Shown: positions 20,480-29,700, numbered from the stretch's first letter. The stretch: 64,000 nt of DNA from Vibrio tarriae (GCF_002216685.1 NZ_CP022352.1:620001-684000); one strand, 5' to 3'. The notes: generated from the letters alone by a model not told the origin. Made by a program: numbers and translations.

Positions 20480-20767
20480 ATGATCAAGGAAAACGTGTAT
20501 TTTGATGGCAACGTAAAGTCACTGGGTTTCAGTCAGCAAGACGGTGAGAGTACGGTGGGCGTGATGGCTCCTGGGCAATACACTTTCGGCACTGGCGCTC
20601 CAGAGCGCATGACTGTGGTGAAAGGGGCGCTTACCATTAAGCGTGTGAATGATGCTGATTGGGTTACCTTTACTGCCGGTGAAGCGTTTGAGGTGGCGGG
20701 TAATTCCTCTTTTGATCTGCAGGTTGAAGTGGCAACGGCTTATCTGTGTGAATTTTTGCCTGCCTAA
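20480..20767 (+). CDS. ppnP: Pyrimidine/purine nucleoside phosphorylase
   Basis: A 95-residue single-domain cupin protein of the PpnP (YaiE, DUF1255) family, which phosphorolyses several purine and pyrimidine nucleosides to base and ribose 1-phosphate. Recognisable stretches are NVYFDGNVKSLGF, TVGVMAPGQYTFGTGAPERM and the C-terminal TAYLCEFL. E. coli PpnP is 94 residues. The start is the ATG with AGGAAGAAAAA upstream. Single gene, cytoplasmic. Confidence 0.93.
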   Translation: MIKENVYFDGNVKSLGFSQQDGESTVGVMAPGQYTFGTGAPERMTVVKGALTIKRVNDADWVTFTAGEAFEVAGNSSFDLQVEVATAYLCEFLPA

Positions 20768-20775
20768 CTTGAAAA

Positions 20776-20801
20776 AAAGCCACACCTTTACAGGTGTGGC
20801 A
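20776..20801. terminator. Hairpin terminator between ppnP and the pirin gene
   Basis: GCCACACC / GGTGTGGC stem with a 6-base loop. The A run on its left gives a U tract for minus-strand transcripts, so it probably ends leftward readthrough from the pirin gene as well as marking the end of ppnP. Confidence 0.65.
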
Positions 20802-20837
20802 AACCCTTTGTGATATCTCGCCCATGTGCCATTTCCC

Positions 20838-20963
20838 TTTGCTACTCAACGCTGCAACGGTGTTGGCGAAGTTCATGCATCCCAATCACATAGTCTGACT
20901 ATGCTCATCGGGATAAACTCACTCGCTGCCTACTTGTAACACCAAGCAGCTCAGGATAGCCAT
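20838..20963 (+). repeat. Degenerate ERIC element
   Basis: ERIC-like order is preserved with many substitutions: GCTGCAACGGTGTTGGCGAAGTTCATGCATCCCAATCACATAG.CTATGCTCATCGGGAT..CTCACT.GCTGCCTACTTG..ACACCAAGCAGCTCAGGATA (pieces in order). It appears to be an older copy than those at 27.3, 55.3 and 61.9 kb. Confidence 0.7.
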
Positions 20964-21132
20964 AATCTTTGTTATGACACATTAGGCTGGCAGTGGATCT
21001 TCACTCTGGTTGTCCCCAATCATTAGGACTTAGTTAAGCACCTCAAATCTCTTACTTAACGTGCTCGTAGGATTGGCCATCTGGCAATACCTCTGCTGCG
21101 TCAAATAAGGAATATAGGCACTCTAAAAAGTA

Positions 21133-21981
21133 TCAGTAGGTCTCAAAATAGCCAGCGTTGTAATCGCGTATTGCTTGCTCAATCTCCGCCATGCTATTCA
21201 TCACGAATGGACCATAATGCACAACAGGTTCATCAATCGGCTGCCCCATTAAAAGCAAACTGCCGTTGGGTTGTTCTGCATGCAGAGTGAGGTACTCTCC
21301 TGCTGTTAGCATTGCGATGTGTCCCGCTTTGACCAATTGTTTTCCTACGCTCAGGCTCCCACGATAGACGTACAACATGGCATTAAAGTGAGGCGGCGTA
21401 TTGATGCTGATGTTTTGACCAGCTTCAGCTCGCCAATCGACGACGGTGGCAGGCACGCCAGTATCGGTTAATGGGCCTGTTATCGTTTGACTCTCTACCT
21501 CGATGGAACCGGCAATCACACGCAGTAAACCTTGTTGTGGATGATGGCGTTCAACAATATTTTCTGGCTGAAAATCTTGATATTTCGCGGACGACATTTT
21601 GTTGCGAGCTGGTTGGTTAATCCAGATTTGGAAGCCGTGTAATTGACCTTCTTGCATAATCGGCATCTCACTGTGGATCACACCACGCCCTGCTGCCATC
21701 CATTGTGCGCCGCCGGATCGTAATTCACCCACATTTCCCATCTGATCTCGGTGCTGAAAATGCCCTTGCAGCATATAAGTCAAGGTTTCAATACCGCGAT
21801 GCGGATGAGGTGGAAAGCCGCCGATGTAGTCGGCTTGGGAATCGGCTTTAAGTTCATCGAGCATCAAGAACGGTGAGAAATTTGGACGTTGGAATCCTGC
21901 AATGCGCTGAATTTTTACGCCATCACCGTCTGAAGTGGGTTGTGCGGGAACTGTTTGGCGAATTTCGCGGTCTTTAGTCAT
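21133..21981 (-). CDS. Pirin family protein
   Basis: A 282-residue bicupin. The N-terminal cupin contains the metal-site histidines (GGFPPHPHRGIETLTYML) and HSEMP, typical of pirins, which bind Fe and in some bacteria act as quercetin 2,3-dioxygenases or modulate metabolic enzymes. Length matches the family (about 285-290). The start codon is preceded by AGAAGC. It stands alone. Role in this organism unknown. Confidence 0.93.
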   Translation of the reverse strand: MTKDREIRQTVPAQPTSDGDGVKIQRIAGFQRPNFSPFLMLDELKADSQADYIGGFPPHPHRGIETLTYMLQGHFQHRDQMGNVGELRSGGAQWMAAGRGVIHSEMPIMQEGQLHGFQIWINQPARNKMSSAKYQDFQPENIVERHHPQQGLLRVIAGSIEVESQTITGPLTDTGVPATVVDWRAEAGQNISINTPPHFNAMLYVYRGSLSVGKQLVKAGHIAMLTAGEYLTLHAEQPNGSLLLMGQPIDEPVVHYGPFVMNSMAEIEQAIRDYNAGYFETY

Positions 21982-22170
21982 AAGGCTTCTCCATTGCAGA
22001 CTGAGCGCTGATGGAGAGAATTGTAGATAAGCCAGAGATGAATGAGCAGCAGAGGAAGTTGAGCTTCATATTCGAGAAATTTGAATGATTGGGAGCCATG
22101 ACGTGGGTCAATCCAAGATTAGCCGTTACACTCAACAATAAGGGACAACGCATGAATGGGAGGGATTGCC

Positions 22171-22452
22171 ATGGCCATTTTGCCCAAACATAACGATCGA
22201 TATCCTAATTACGATCCAAGCAAAGATTTGACTAAAGAGCAGTTGCAGCGTTTCACACAGACCGCGAATTCTGCCCAGCATAAGCGTGAAGAAATACGCG
22301 AAGCGGATCCTAGCCTTATGCAATACGCTAAACGGACGGCGTTAAAACAGGTAGTAAAACCTAAGCCTGACAAGCCTAACATGGCTCGCTATGCAGCATG
22401 GATGACAGTATTTGGCGCAGTATGTTTATGGCTGATGTACATGTTTGGGTAA
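22171..22452 (+). CDS. Small C-terminally anchored membrane protein
   Basis: A 93-residue protein with a charged N-terminal three quarters (MAILPKHNDRYPNYDPSKDL, a short KREEIREAD coiled segment) and one C-terminal membrane helix (WMTVFGAVCLWLMYMF), so a tail-anchored topology is likely. The start follows GGGAGGGA at good distance; an ATG five codons upstream lies inside that ribosome site. It ends two bases before the convergent diguanylate cyclase stop. No family recognised. Confidence 0.75.
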   Translation: MAILPKHNDRYPNYDPSKDLTKEQLQRFTQTANSAQHKREEIREADPSLMQYAKRTALKQVVKPKPDKPNMARYAAWMTVFGAVCLWLMYMFG

Positions 22453-22454
22453 GC

Positions 22455-23633
22455 TTAATGCGCTTTTTTCAGCGGAGTCACATTGGGTGCATCGACAGGA
22501 GTATCATCTAATACGGTTTCAATCGCAGGAGGAAAAGCAGCATCATGGTAGTAGCGATACTGATTTTTCCCGCCATGTTTGGCAGCATACATGGCTTTAT
22601 CCGCGCAGCGGGTCAATTCGTGTAGAGTTATGGCATCTTTTGGATAAATCGCCACACCTATACTCACAGTAAGGTTGTTGAGCATATCTGTCTCTGGATA
22701 GCGGTCGATAAACAGGTAACAGATACGACTCAGAATATTATCGAGATCGCGTAAATTACGTATGCCATACAGCAACAACACAAACTCATCACCGGCAAAA
22801 CGAGCGATTGAGTAATCATGCTGATTGGTTGTCCGATCTTTATTACGGATATTATTGCGTAAACGGTGCGCGAAATGTTTTAGTACCTGATCGCCGACAT
22901 CGTGGCCGTAATTGTCATTAATGCGTTTAAAATTATCGATATCAAGAAAAATGAGCGCGGTTATGGAATTTGATTCCTGTTGCTCTTTGATTTTTTCTGT
23001 CGCCCAAGTTTCAAAGCTCCAACGATTGGCTAAACCCGTTAACGGATCAAGATAAGCCAACTCTTCAATGCCTTCTTGGTATAGGGTGTGAATATAATTA
23101 ATCGCTCTTGAGAAAAAGAAAGAAGCGGTATTACAGATAATCGTTAGCGCAAATAAGCTCATTAAAAAGTAATTGTGTGCAATGTGGTGGTTAGAGCCTG
23201 TTTGGAGATGATTCAAAAGTATTGAGGCTGTCATCGCTAGACAGATCGTGGCACTGTAAACTAAGCCCATCCGAAAAGGGTTGATCATGACTAAAGTGGT
23301 GATAAGCGGATATAACCATAAGAGATGCGATAATTCATGCTGAGTATTGCTGACTAAGGCAACCGCATAAGTGAGTAGGATTAATGAAAGAATTAAATCA
23401 GCTTGAGTATGTAATTCGCGATGACGATTAAGCGAAAGCATATTCAATAAAGTGGCTATGCCACTCAGCAGCAATAAACCCGATGACAGAGGCTGGTGGT
23501 TAAAATAGTAGTAAAGTGCAAACACCAGAAAAATAGCGGTAGCAACACCAGAGCTGATCAGGACAATATGCTGCTTACGAGCAAAACGCATCTCTGTCAT
23601 CTCTTTTAATTGGTTGCCAGCAAAGCTATCCAT
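22455..23633 (-). CDS. Membrane diguanylate cyclase with an AGDEF active site
   Basis: A 392-residue protein with five to six membrane segments in residues 20-180, followed by a GGDEF domain starting at about 185 (YLDPLTGLANR). The active-site loop at residues 280-284 reads AGDEF rather than GGDEF. A V. cholerae enzyme with exactly this variant (VCA0965) has been reported to make c-di-GMP, and I take this as its counterpart. The metal-binding D231/D233 region (FLDIDNFKRIND) is intact. The usual RxxD inhibitory site before the loop is absent. The N-terminus may instead start at one of the downstream Met codons (12 or 15). Confidence 0.9.
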   Translation of the reverse strand: MDSFAGNQLKEMTEMRFARKQHIVLISSGVATAIFLVFALYYYFNHQPLSSGLLLLSGIATLLNMLSLNRHRELHTQADLILSLILLTYAVALVSNTQHELSHLLWLYPLITTLVMINPFRMGLVYSATICLAMTASILLNHLQTGSNHHIAHNYFLMSLFALTIICNTASFFFSRAINYIHTLYQEGIEELAYLDPLTGLANRWSFETWATEKIKEQQESNSITALIFLDIDNFKRINDNYGHDVGDQVLKHFAHRLRNNIRNKDRTTNQHDYSIARFAGDEFVLLLYGIRNLRDLDNILSRICYLFIDRYPETDMLNNLTVSIGVAIYPKDAITLHELTRCADKAMYAAKHGGKNQYRYYHDAAFPPAIETVLDDTPVDAPNVTPLKKAH

Positions 23634-23801
23634 CCCAAATTCAATCCATTCAGTGAAGTTAGATAAAGTTTAGATGAAATTGGCTTATTTGAAGTCTGAA
23701 AATAACGAAATAGTGTGATTTTATTCATCTTTTAGAAATGCAATATGGTTATATTTCCATAAATACAATGACCCTAGTCGAGTATAAAGAAAAATAATCT
23801 A

Positions 23802-24707
23802 CTACTTTTGAGTGTTTTGATTTTTCCTAAATTCATGACGCAACCAACTTCTTAGTGTCAATACCGCTTCAGAACGTAATGCTTCAGGCCGGCAAGCGAA
23901 ATAGTATCCCTGATCGCGATGAGTCACGGGTTGACCAATTTCTTTTAAAATCCCACTCTCCAATTCTTGTTTAATAAAAAGTTTGTGGGTGACAAATACT
24001 CCTAAACCACTCAGTGTGGCTTGCAGCGCTTGCGCTGATGCCGAAAAAGAAAGATTGCGCTGTTGTGGTGGTGGTGTGACTTGATTGGCTTGACACCAAA
24101 TATCCCAATCGGTTTGCCGCCTTGGATTATTCACAAAAATCGCTGGAAATTGAGCCAATGCCTGTTGGGCTGTCATCGTCGCCGAAACCATGGTTTGGCT
24201 GACGACCATCACCAGTTCGTCATCGGCTAATTGTTCACAATAGTAGTCTTGCCATTCACGTAATTGACCGTGGATTAAAGCAACATCGACGCCTTGTTCC
24301 TCCAAAGAAAAAGCACCGGTTAAGGTTGAAATGCGTACATCAACATCTGGCGCAAAGGCTTGAAAACTGCTGACGCGTGGAATCCACCAGTGGAGTGCCA
24401 ATGAGTTGATCATATTTAAAGTGATGCGATTGGAGTGCGTTGGTTTTAGTAAAGACTCCGTTGCCTCGACAATTTGTTCGAGAGCCGGCGCTACTTTTTG
24501 GTAATAGCGTTTGCCTGCACTATTAAGGACAACTTGACGACCCACTCGATGAAAAAGCGGCTGACCGAGTTGCGATTCTAATGACTTTATCGCTTGGCTG
24601 ATGGCCGAGTGACTGACGTTGAGTGCCTCTGCTGCCAGTGTCATGCTGCCTGTTTCCGCCACAGCGACAAAAGAGTAGAGGGATTTTAAGGGGGCCAATT
24701 TACGCAT
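23802..24707 (-). CDS. LysR family regulator, divergent from an EamA transporter
   Basis: A 301-residue LysR protein in the GcvA-like subgroup: LKSLYSFVAVAETGSMTLAA at the N-terminus, helix-turn-helix ALNVSHSAISQAIKSLE, and effector domain to the end. It is divergent from the adjacent EamA gene across a 100-base spacer that must hold both promoters, so it probably controls that transporter and itself. Its inducer cannot be predicted. Confidence 0.88.
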   Translation of the reverse strand: MRKLAPLKSLYSFVAVAETGSMTLAAEALNVSHSAISQAIKSLESQLGQPLFHRVGRQVVLNSAGKRYYQKVAPALEQIVEATESLLKPTHSNRITLNMINSLALHWWIPRVSSFQAFAPDVDVRISTLTGAFSLEEQGVDVALIHGQLREWQDYYCEQLADDELVMVVSQTMVSATMTAQQALAQFPAIFVNNPRRQTDWDIWCQANQVTPPPQQRNLSFSASAQALQATLSGLGVFVTHKLFIKQELESGILKEIGQPVTHRDQGYYFACRPEALRSEAVLTLRSWLRHEFRKNQNTQK

Positions 24708-24807
24708 AAGGTGATCTGTAAGTATCTCTAACAGGTTTAGTCAATATTACTCGTTATTTTTTATCCGGTCATCTGCTTACAATTGGCGGCAACGTAAGGA
24801 GAGTTGT

Positions 24808-25746
24808 ATGCCAAACCATGTTTTCCCAGTGTTATTTATGTTGTTATCTACCTTTAGTTTGTCGCTAACCGGTTTACTGACTCAATATTTGTCGCACATT
24901 ATCCCCATCACCCTATTGGGATTTTTACGTTTTATTATTCCGGCGCTATTTTTACTGGTTGCAATGAAGTTGACCCATTTTCGTTGGCCGCAGAGAAACA
25001 TGTGGTTTTCTTTGTTGATCCGTGCTGTCTGTATTGCTGGTAGTCAGATCTGTTTTATCTATGCATTGCAATCCCTTTCGCTGGTGGAAAGCGTCGTGCT
25101 ATTCAGTACTGGTCCATTCTTCATTCCTTTATTAGAAAAATTGTTATGGGGTGGTCAATTGGCTTGGCGAACGGTGCTGAGTGTATGCATTATCTTCGTC
25201 GGAGTGATTATGCTGGCAGGCAATACGGGCTCGATTGAGTGGCGACCAGAATTGCTTGCAGGTCTGAGCGCAGGTTTATTTAATGCGGGTTCGCAGTTAA
25301 GTTTGTATCGTGCAGCGCAAAGTGACATGCGCTCGATAGAAATTCATGGCTGGACATTTTTGGTCGCAGCGTTATTACTCAGTCCACTGTTATTGTTGGT
25401 GCCTTGGAGTAGCGATGTTGGGGCAAGTTTAGGGATGAGTTGGGATATCTCAGGAGCTGTGACATTCGCGGCTTTATTGCTCAGCGCCATCCTCGTCGTC
25501 AATACACAAGTATTTCGCGCAAAAGCTTATCGCTTAGCGAAATCGGGCTCGCAACTGGCTCCACTTATCTTTACGAATCTGTTGTTCAGTGCCCTATGGC
25601 AAGGGCTGTTTTTTGATGTCGACTACACTTTCGCTCAGCAACTGGGGCTGGCAGTGATCATAGTCACCACCGTGATTAATGGGATTCTTCCTCGTTTAAT
25701 AGAGCGTAAAACCAGATTAAAAGCCGCTTATACCCAAACTCATTGA
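24808..25746 (+). CDS. EamA/DMT family transporter
   Basis: A 312-residue protein with ten membrane helices in two five-helix repeats (EamA fold), as in exporters or importers of amino acids and other small metabolites. AAGGAGAG precedes the start. The last five codons and the stop lie in an ERIC element, so the natural C-terminus has been rewritten by the repeat. Regulated presumably by the divergent LysR protein. Substrate unknown. Confidence 0.87.
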   Translation: MPNHVFPVLFMLLSTFSLSLTGLLTQYLSHIIPITLLGFLRFIIPALFLLVAMKLTHFRWPQRNMWFSLLIRAVCIAGSQICFIYALQSLSLVESVVLFSTGPFFIPLLEKLLWGGQLAWRTVLSVCIIFVGVIMLAGNTGSIEWRPELLAGLSAGLFNAGSQLSLYRAAQSDMRSIEIHGWTFLVAALLLSPLLLLVPWSSDVGASLGMSWDISGAVTFAALLLSAILVVNTQVFRAKAYRLAKSGSQLAPLIFTNLLFSALWQGLFFDVDYTFAQQLGLAVIIVTTVINGILPRLIERKTRLKAAYTQTH

Positions 25747-25851
25747 ACATGCAGATAGGCGGCAAGTGAGTCCCCATGAGCATGAATACACAATGTGGTT
25801 GGGGTAAACGAATGTAGACAACACCGCTACAGCTTCAGTAGAAAGGGTATT
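25731..25851 (-). repeat. ERIC element overlapping the end of the EamA gene
   Basis: Reverse orientation: ATACCCAAACTCATTGAACATGCAG, then CCCCATGAGCATGAATA, GGTTGGGGTAAACGAATGTAG and AACACCGCTACAGCTTCAGTAG, ending in AAAGGGTAT. Its first 16 bases encode the last five residues and stop of the upstream coding region. Confidence 0.85.
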
Positions 25852-25882
25852 GTCACATGACTGGTCGAGGATTATTTCATCT

Positions 25883-27085
25883 TTAGTCTTTTAATGGTTT
25901 GGGTAACTGTTTGATTAAGCCATAAGGCAAACCAGTAAATACATCGGGGTGTTGACTTGCCAGCGGGGCTGGGTTTACCGAACGCCAATCAAGCAGCATA
26001 ATCGCCAATACATTACGGTGTTCACCAAGGGATAAATCGAAATCACCTGAGGTGGAAGGGATCATTCCTCGCTCTTTATCTACGGCTGATTGAATAAATT
26101 GGCGAGTTTTGAGCACCACAGGATCATCTTCTAGCCCAGCAAGTAGGAAAGAAATGCCCACTTCGGCCACAATATCCGGTTTGGCGCGCAGCAAGATAGT
26201 CTCTATGTTGGCGCGGAAATAGTCGTAGATCCATTGATGTTGCTGCTGACTCACCGAATGTTGGTAGTACTCTGAGTCCGCAAAGATAATGTGCGTCATA
26301 CCATACAGTTTATTGCCGTACTGTTGGTCATTCAGTTCACTATCACGCTGATCCGGATAGGTATCGCGAAAGGCTTGAATAAAAGGCTCAACCACGTCTT
26401 GTTCACCGAGTTGGCGTAACCAATACACCTGATTAGCTAGTTGTGCCGCCCAAGCTTCAATCATCGCTCTCTCTGTAGCATAGGGGGTGAAATCATACCG
26501 ACGTATAACTTGGCGCAGTTTAGCGTCTTCCTTATGTTGAAGCCCATATTCGTTGGCGCGAGCCATTGAACCGAGCAAATCGATCCCGAGATAGAGGTAC
26601 TCCGGTATTGTTTGAGTTGCTGCGAAGCGGCGTTGGGTGCGCTCATCATCACTCTGTTGATAGTTTTTTAGACGTTTCTGAGCGTAGCGTTGAATTTGCT
26701 CTGGTGTGTTCACTTCAGCGGAAAAATAGTTTAAACGGCTGGCCACTCGCGATAAATCACTACCAATCGCCGCAGCGTATTTGCTGTCTAACGTTTGGCG
26801 ATACATACGCAGTGCATAATGACCTTCTTTAAAACTGGGTAGTGTAAACAGTTGACTTTCATAAGTTTGCTTTATGAGGTTAGCTGTCGCCTTAAACGGA
26901 ATTTGCGCCGCTATGCTGAATGATGGCTCTGTATGGTGGCTTAAGTTTTCGAGAGAACTTTGCGCGCTATTTTCGGCTTCAGGTGGTGTGGCTACAGCAT
27001 GAGTTTGTGCGTAACTCGTAAAAGTGGTGAGAAGCAGTGCCGCGATAAGGCTAGACACAACCGCTATTTGAGTTTTGTTCATCAT
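25883..27085 (-). CDS. Exported helical protein of unknown function (DUF3541-like)
   Basis: A 400-residue protein with a clear Sec signal (IAVVSSLIAALLLTTFTSYA, cleaved near AQTHA). The mature part is mainly helical and includes RMYRQTLDSKYAAAIGSDL and a C-terminal GEHRNVLAIMLLDWR. The pattern of repeated helices suggests an alpha/alpha toroid, so a periplasmic hydrolase, lyase or binding role is conceivable; I recall a DUF3541 label for such Vibrio proteins but cannot confirm it. Start preceded by AGGTACTGTAATG with a modest ribosome site. Single gene. Confidence 0.75.
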   Translation of the reverse strand: MMNKTQIAVVSSLIAALLLTTFTSYAQTHAVATPPEAENSAQSSLENLSHHTEPSFSIAAQIPFKATANLIKQTYESQLFTLPSFKEGHYALRMYRQTLDSKYAAAIGSDLSRVASRLNYFSAEVNTPEQIQRYAQKRLKNYQQSDDERTQRRFAATQTIPEYLYLGIDLLGSMARANEYGLQHKEDAKLRQVIRRYDFTPYATERAMIEAWAAQLANQVYWLRQLGEQDVVEPFIQAFRDTYPDQRDSELNDQQYGNKLYGMTHIIFADSEYYQHSVSQQQHQWIYDYFRANIETILLRAKPDIVAEVGISFLLAGLEDDPVVLKTRQFIQSAVDKERGMIPSTSGDFDLSLGEHRNVLAIMLLDWRSVNPAPLASQHPDVFTGLPYGLIKQLPKPLKD

Positions 27086-27254
27086 TACAGTACCTGATCA
27101 ATTTTGCGCATTTTTAGACCAAAAAACTCTAGCGCAGTGGAACTGGGTCGATGTGAGGCTCTGGTTAGTGGTATGTCAATAATCCGAGTTTGTGTCAGCA
27201 CTTCTCATTTATTATCAGCAACACAAGCGACAAGGTATGAACACTTTGAATTAA

Positions 27255-27376
27255 TATCCCCTTTCTACTTGAAGCTGCAGCGGTGTTGGCTACGTTCGTT
27301 CACCCCAATCACCTGTTTACCTATGCTCATGAGGATAAACTCAGCCTACCTGCAACGCCAAGTAGTTTGGGTATTA
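27255..27376 (+). repeat. ERIC element overlapping the alkB stop
   Basis: Near-full copy: CTACTTGAAGCTGCAGCGG, GTTGGCTACGTTCGTTCACC, CTATGCTCATGAGGAT and CCTGCAACGCCAAGTAGTTT followed by GGGTATTA. The right end supplies the stop codon (TAA read leftward) of alkB. Confidence 0.88.
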
Positions 27377-27982
27377 AAGAATATTACGGAAAGTAAGATT
27401 AATCCGTGTTTGCTTGGTTTGACGAGTTTTAGGGATGGCGTGTTGCCAGAAGTGCTGAGTATTCCCTGCCATAATCAGCAAATCCCCATGATTCAATTCG
27501 CATTCGACTTGCAACGCATGATCCTTGTGATGGCGCAACAGAAATCGGCGACTCTCTCCTAAAGAGAGGGAGGCGATCACCGGATTAGGGCCTAATTCAG
27601 GCTCATTGTCTTGATGCCAGCCCATCGAGTCTTGTCCATCGCGATAAAGGTTCGCGAGCACAGAATTAAAGGGGGCTTGTGCGGCCTGTTCGCACTGCGT
27701 CTTTAAAGTAAGCAACGGTGGCGGGAAGGGTTGAGCAGATAAAGAGAGACCCGAATAACGGTAGCCTTTTTCTCCATACCAAGCGATAAGTCGAGGTTGA
27801 AGCACGCTTTTACCAAACAGGTGAATACTCTTCTGCTGCCAATCCAAGTGCGCGAGCATTTGCTGAAAAGCTTGGTCGGCTTGAACGGCGGTGAGGAATT
27901 GTGGAAACCAGTAGAGCAAACCATCCGTTAAAGTTATCTCACCAGAAGCGGAATGAGTGTTCAAAAGCAGTTTTTTTATCAT
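27374..27982 (-). CDS. AlkB-type 2-oxoglutarate/Fe(II) DNA repair dioxygenase
   Basis: A 202-residue member of the AlkB family, which oxidatively removes alkyl lesions such as 1-methyladenine and 3-methylcytosine. Visible are the nucleotide-recognition segment (PRLIAWYGEKGYRYSG), the iron-binding HxD (WHQDNEPELG), the distal His (QHFWQHAIPKT) and the 2-oxoglutarate-binding Arg pair (RINLTFR). Length is that of the short ALKBH2/3-like bacterial group. An ERIC right end forms the stop codon. Confidence 0.92.
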   Translation of the reverse strand: MIKKLLLNTHSASGEITLTDGLLYWFPQFLTAVQADQAFQQMLAHLDWQQKSIHLFGKSVLQPRLIAWYGEKGYRYSGLSLSAQPFPPPLLTLKTQCEQAAQAPFNSVLANLYRDGQDSMGWHQDNEPELGPNPVIASLSLGESRRFLLRHHKDHALQVECELNHGDLLIMAGNTQHFWQHAIPKTRQTKQTRINLTFRNIL

Positions 27983-28045
27983 GGGTTATATTTACAAATT
28001 TATAATCAGTTAGTTTCTTTATTGTACATTTACGTTAATCTATTA

Positions 28046-28090
28046 AATATACCCAAACTCCTTGGAGTTGCAGGTAGAAGGTAAGTTGTA
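28046..28090 (-). repeat. ERIC end fragment
   Basis: TATACCCAAACTCCTTGGAGTTGCAGGTAG in two pieces, that is the right arm only, in reverse orientation. It lies between alkB and the CHASE-GGDEF gene and the rest of the element is absent. Confidence 0.6.
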
Positions 28091-28161
28091 GTGCGTTTGC
28101 GAATGGATCTGTGTGGTTCACTCAGTAATCAATAAACAATAATAAAACTGAGGGTTGGGGG

Positions 28162-29535
28162 ATGGGGTTAACCTCGCACAAATATAAGTATGTCTCAATT
28201 TATTTTCTGGCTTTACTCTTTTTAGGCATAGCGGTGATTGAGTCCCTTCACCTCAATTACAAACGTACTCTGCAAGATGATTTACGTAAGCATGCTAAAG
28301 AAGAGCTCTCCATTGTACGTTTTCAATTGGAAGCAGAGATTTTGGGCGATATCTATGCCGTAAAAGGTTTAACAACATTGTTAACCTTAGATCCTGAGCT
28401 CAATATCTACCAATGGGAACCGCTTTCGGCTGCTGTGATCAGGAATAGCGATCACTTAAGCTCATTGGGCATCGCACCCAATGATGTGATCGCTTTCAGC
28501 CATCCGCTTCCTCAAACTAATGCGCTGCTCGGTTTGGATTACCGCACCGTGCCTCAGCAGTGGCAGTCAATAAAAAAAGCACGCGAAATCAAACAAACTT
28601 TTGTCTCTGGCCCCGTCGATCTTGTTCAAGGAGGTCGTGCGCTAGTAATTCGAGAGCCGATATTTTACGACCCACCCAATAATTCTCATTATTGGGGAGT
28701 GCTAAGTGTCGTGATGGATTGGGATTCTTTGCTTTCAGCCACCAGCATTTACAGCTTTGGCGAACATTTTCAGATTGCGATTCGTGGACTAGACAGCCGT
28801 GGCAGCGAAGGAGAGGTGTTTTTTGGAGAGCCTCGGGTATTTGAGCACGCTTTCGCGCAAGAGAATGTCTACTTCCCTTACGGGAGTTGGCGAATTGCTC
28901 TGGCTGAGAAGCAAGATTTACTGCAACAGTTACCTTGGTATACCCGAAATTTAGTGCGCTTGCAGGGTTACTCGGTGCTATTGATGTTGATGGCAGGATT
29001 TGGCGTAATCATGCGTCTTTATCAAGTAGCTGAAGAGCGCGCATTACATGACCCTTTAACTCAACTGCCAAATCGGCGTTATTTTATCTATACCATTGAG
29101 CGTTACTTTGAAAACGCTAAGCGTTCGCATAGTGAAGGTAATTTTGCTTTGTTGAATATTGATATTGATCGTTTTAAATCGATCAACGATTCCCATGGTC
29201 ATAGCGCTGGCGATAAAGTGTTGATTGCTTGTGCGGAGCGGATTAAATCTGGCTTGCGGGTTTCCGATCTGGTGGCGCGGATAGGGGGAGATGAGTTCTT
29301 AGTGTTGATCCCACGTATTCATCGTGATCAAGATGTGCTCAAAGTCAGTGAAAACATTCTAAAAAGCATTTCTGAAACGCCCATCATTTATGAAGACAAG
29401 CTCATCCATGTTCGTGTGAGTATTGGATATGCCTTGTATGATCAGGCTTTTGCCACATCTGATGAAATGTTCAAACTGGCCGATGAACGTATGTATACCG
29501 CTAAGCGTAGGCAAAACCCACTCTATCGCTTTTGA
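28162..29535 (+). CDS. Membrane CHASE-domain diguanylate cyclase
   Basis: A 457-residue sensor enzyme. A membrane helix at about residues 12-28 precedes a periplasmic CHASE-like domain (about 30-260, SSLGIAPNDVIAFSHPLPQ), a second membrane helix near 270-290 follows, and then a GGDEF domain begins at DPLTQLPNRR. The active site is canonical (RIGGDEFLVLIP) and the inhibitory site RxxD (RVSD) sits five residues before it, so product inhibition is expected. It should make c-di-GMP in response to an extracytoplasmic ligand. It lies just upstream of the Qrr locus. Confidence 0.92.
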   Translation: MGLTSHKYKYVSIYFLALLFLGIAVIESLHLNYKRTLQDDLRKHAKEELSIVRFQLEAEILGDIYAVKGLTTLLTLDPELNIYQWEPLSAAVIRNSDHLSSLGIAPNDVIAFSHPLPQTNALLGLDYRTVPQQWQSIKKAREIKQTFVSGPVDLVQGGRALVIREPIFYDPPNNSHYWGVLSVVMDWDSLLSATSIYSFGEHFQIAIRGLDSRGSEGEVFFGEPRVFEHAFAQENVYFPYGSWRIALAEKQDLLQQLPWYTRNLVRLQGYSVLLMLMAGFGVIMRLYQVAEERALHDPLTQLPNRRYFIYTIERYFENAKRSHSEGNFALLNIDIDRFKSINDSHGHSAGDKVLIACAERIKSGLRVSDLVARIGGDEFLVLIPRIHRDQDVLKVSENILKSISETPIIYEDKLIHVRVSIGYALYDQAFATSDEMFKLADERMYTAKRRQNPLYRF

Positions 29536-29553
29536 GCTTTACCAAGCTCACTT

Positions 29554-29588
29554 TTGCATTTTGCTAATTTATATTTTGCAATTTGCAA
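29554..29588. promoter_or_regulatory. Two LuxO-type binding sites upstream of the Qrr promoter
   Basis: TTGCATTTTGCTA at 29554-29566 and TTGCAATTTGCAA at 29576-29588, the second being a perfect TTGCA-WWW-TGCAA palindrome. They lie about 100 bases before the sigma-54 promoter, the usual enhancer spacing for LuxO~P at qrr genes. Confidence 0.8.
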
Positions 29589-29682
29589 GTAAAATCGCAT
29601 TTCGTCATTCATTTATGAGTGTGGTTGTAATGAAACTGTTCGTTTTTTGCCCGATTTTCATGTAAAAGTCGCTAATGAAAAG

Positions 29683-29700
29683 TTGGCACGCAATCTGCAT
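29683..29700 (+). promoter_or_regulatory. Sigma-54 (-24/-12) promoter
   Basis: TTGGCACG with TGCA six bases further, matching the YTGGCACG-N4-TTGCW consensus (one mismatch in the -12 element). The start of transcription is expected close to 29710. Confidence 0.85.

Noticed and set aside
27104..27562. A 152-residue rightward frame running through an ERIC element into alkB antisense
   Set aside because: It consists of repeat DNA and the reverse complement of alkB; no independent coding signal.
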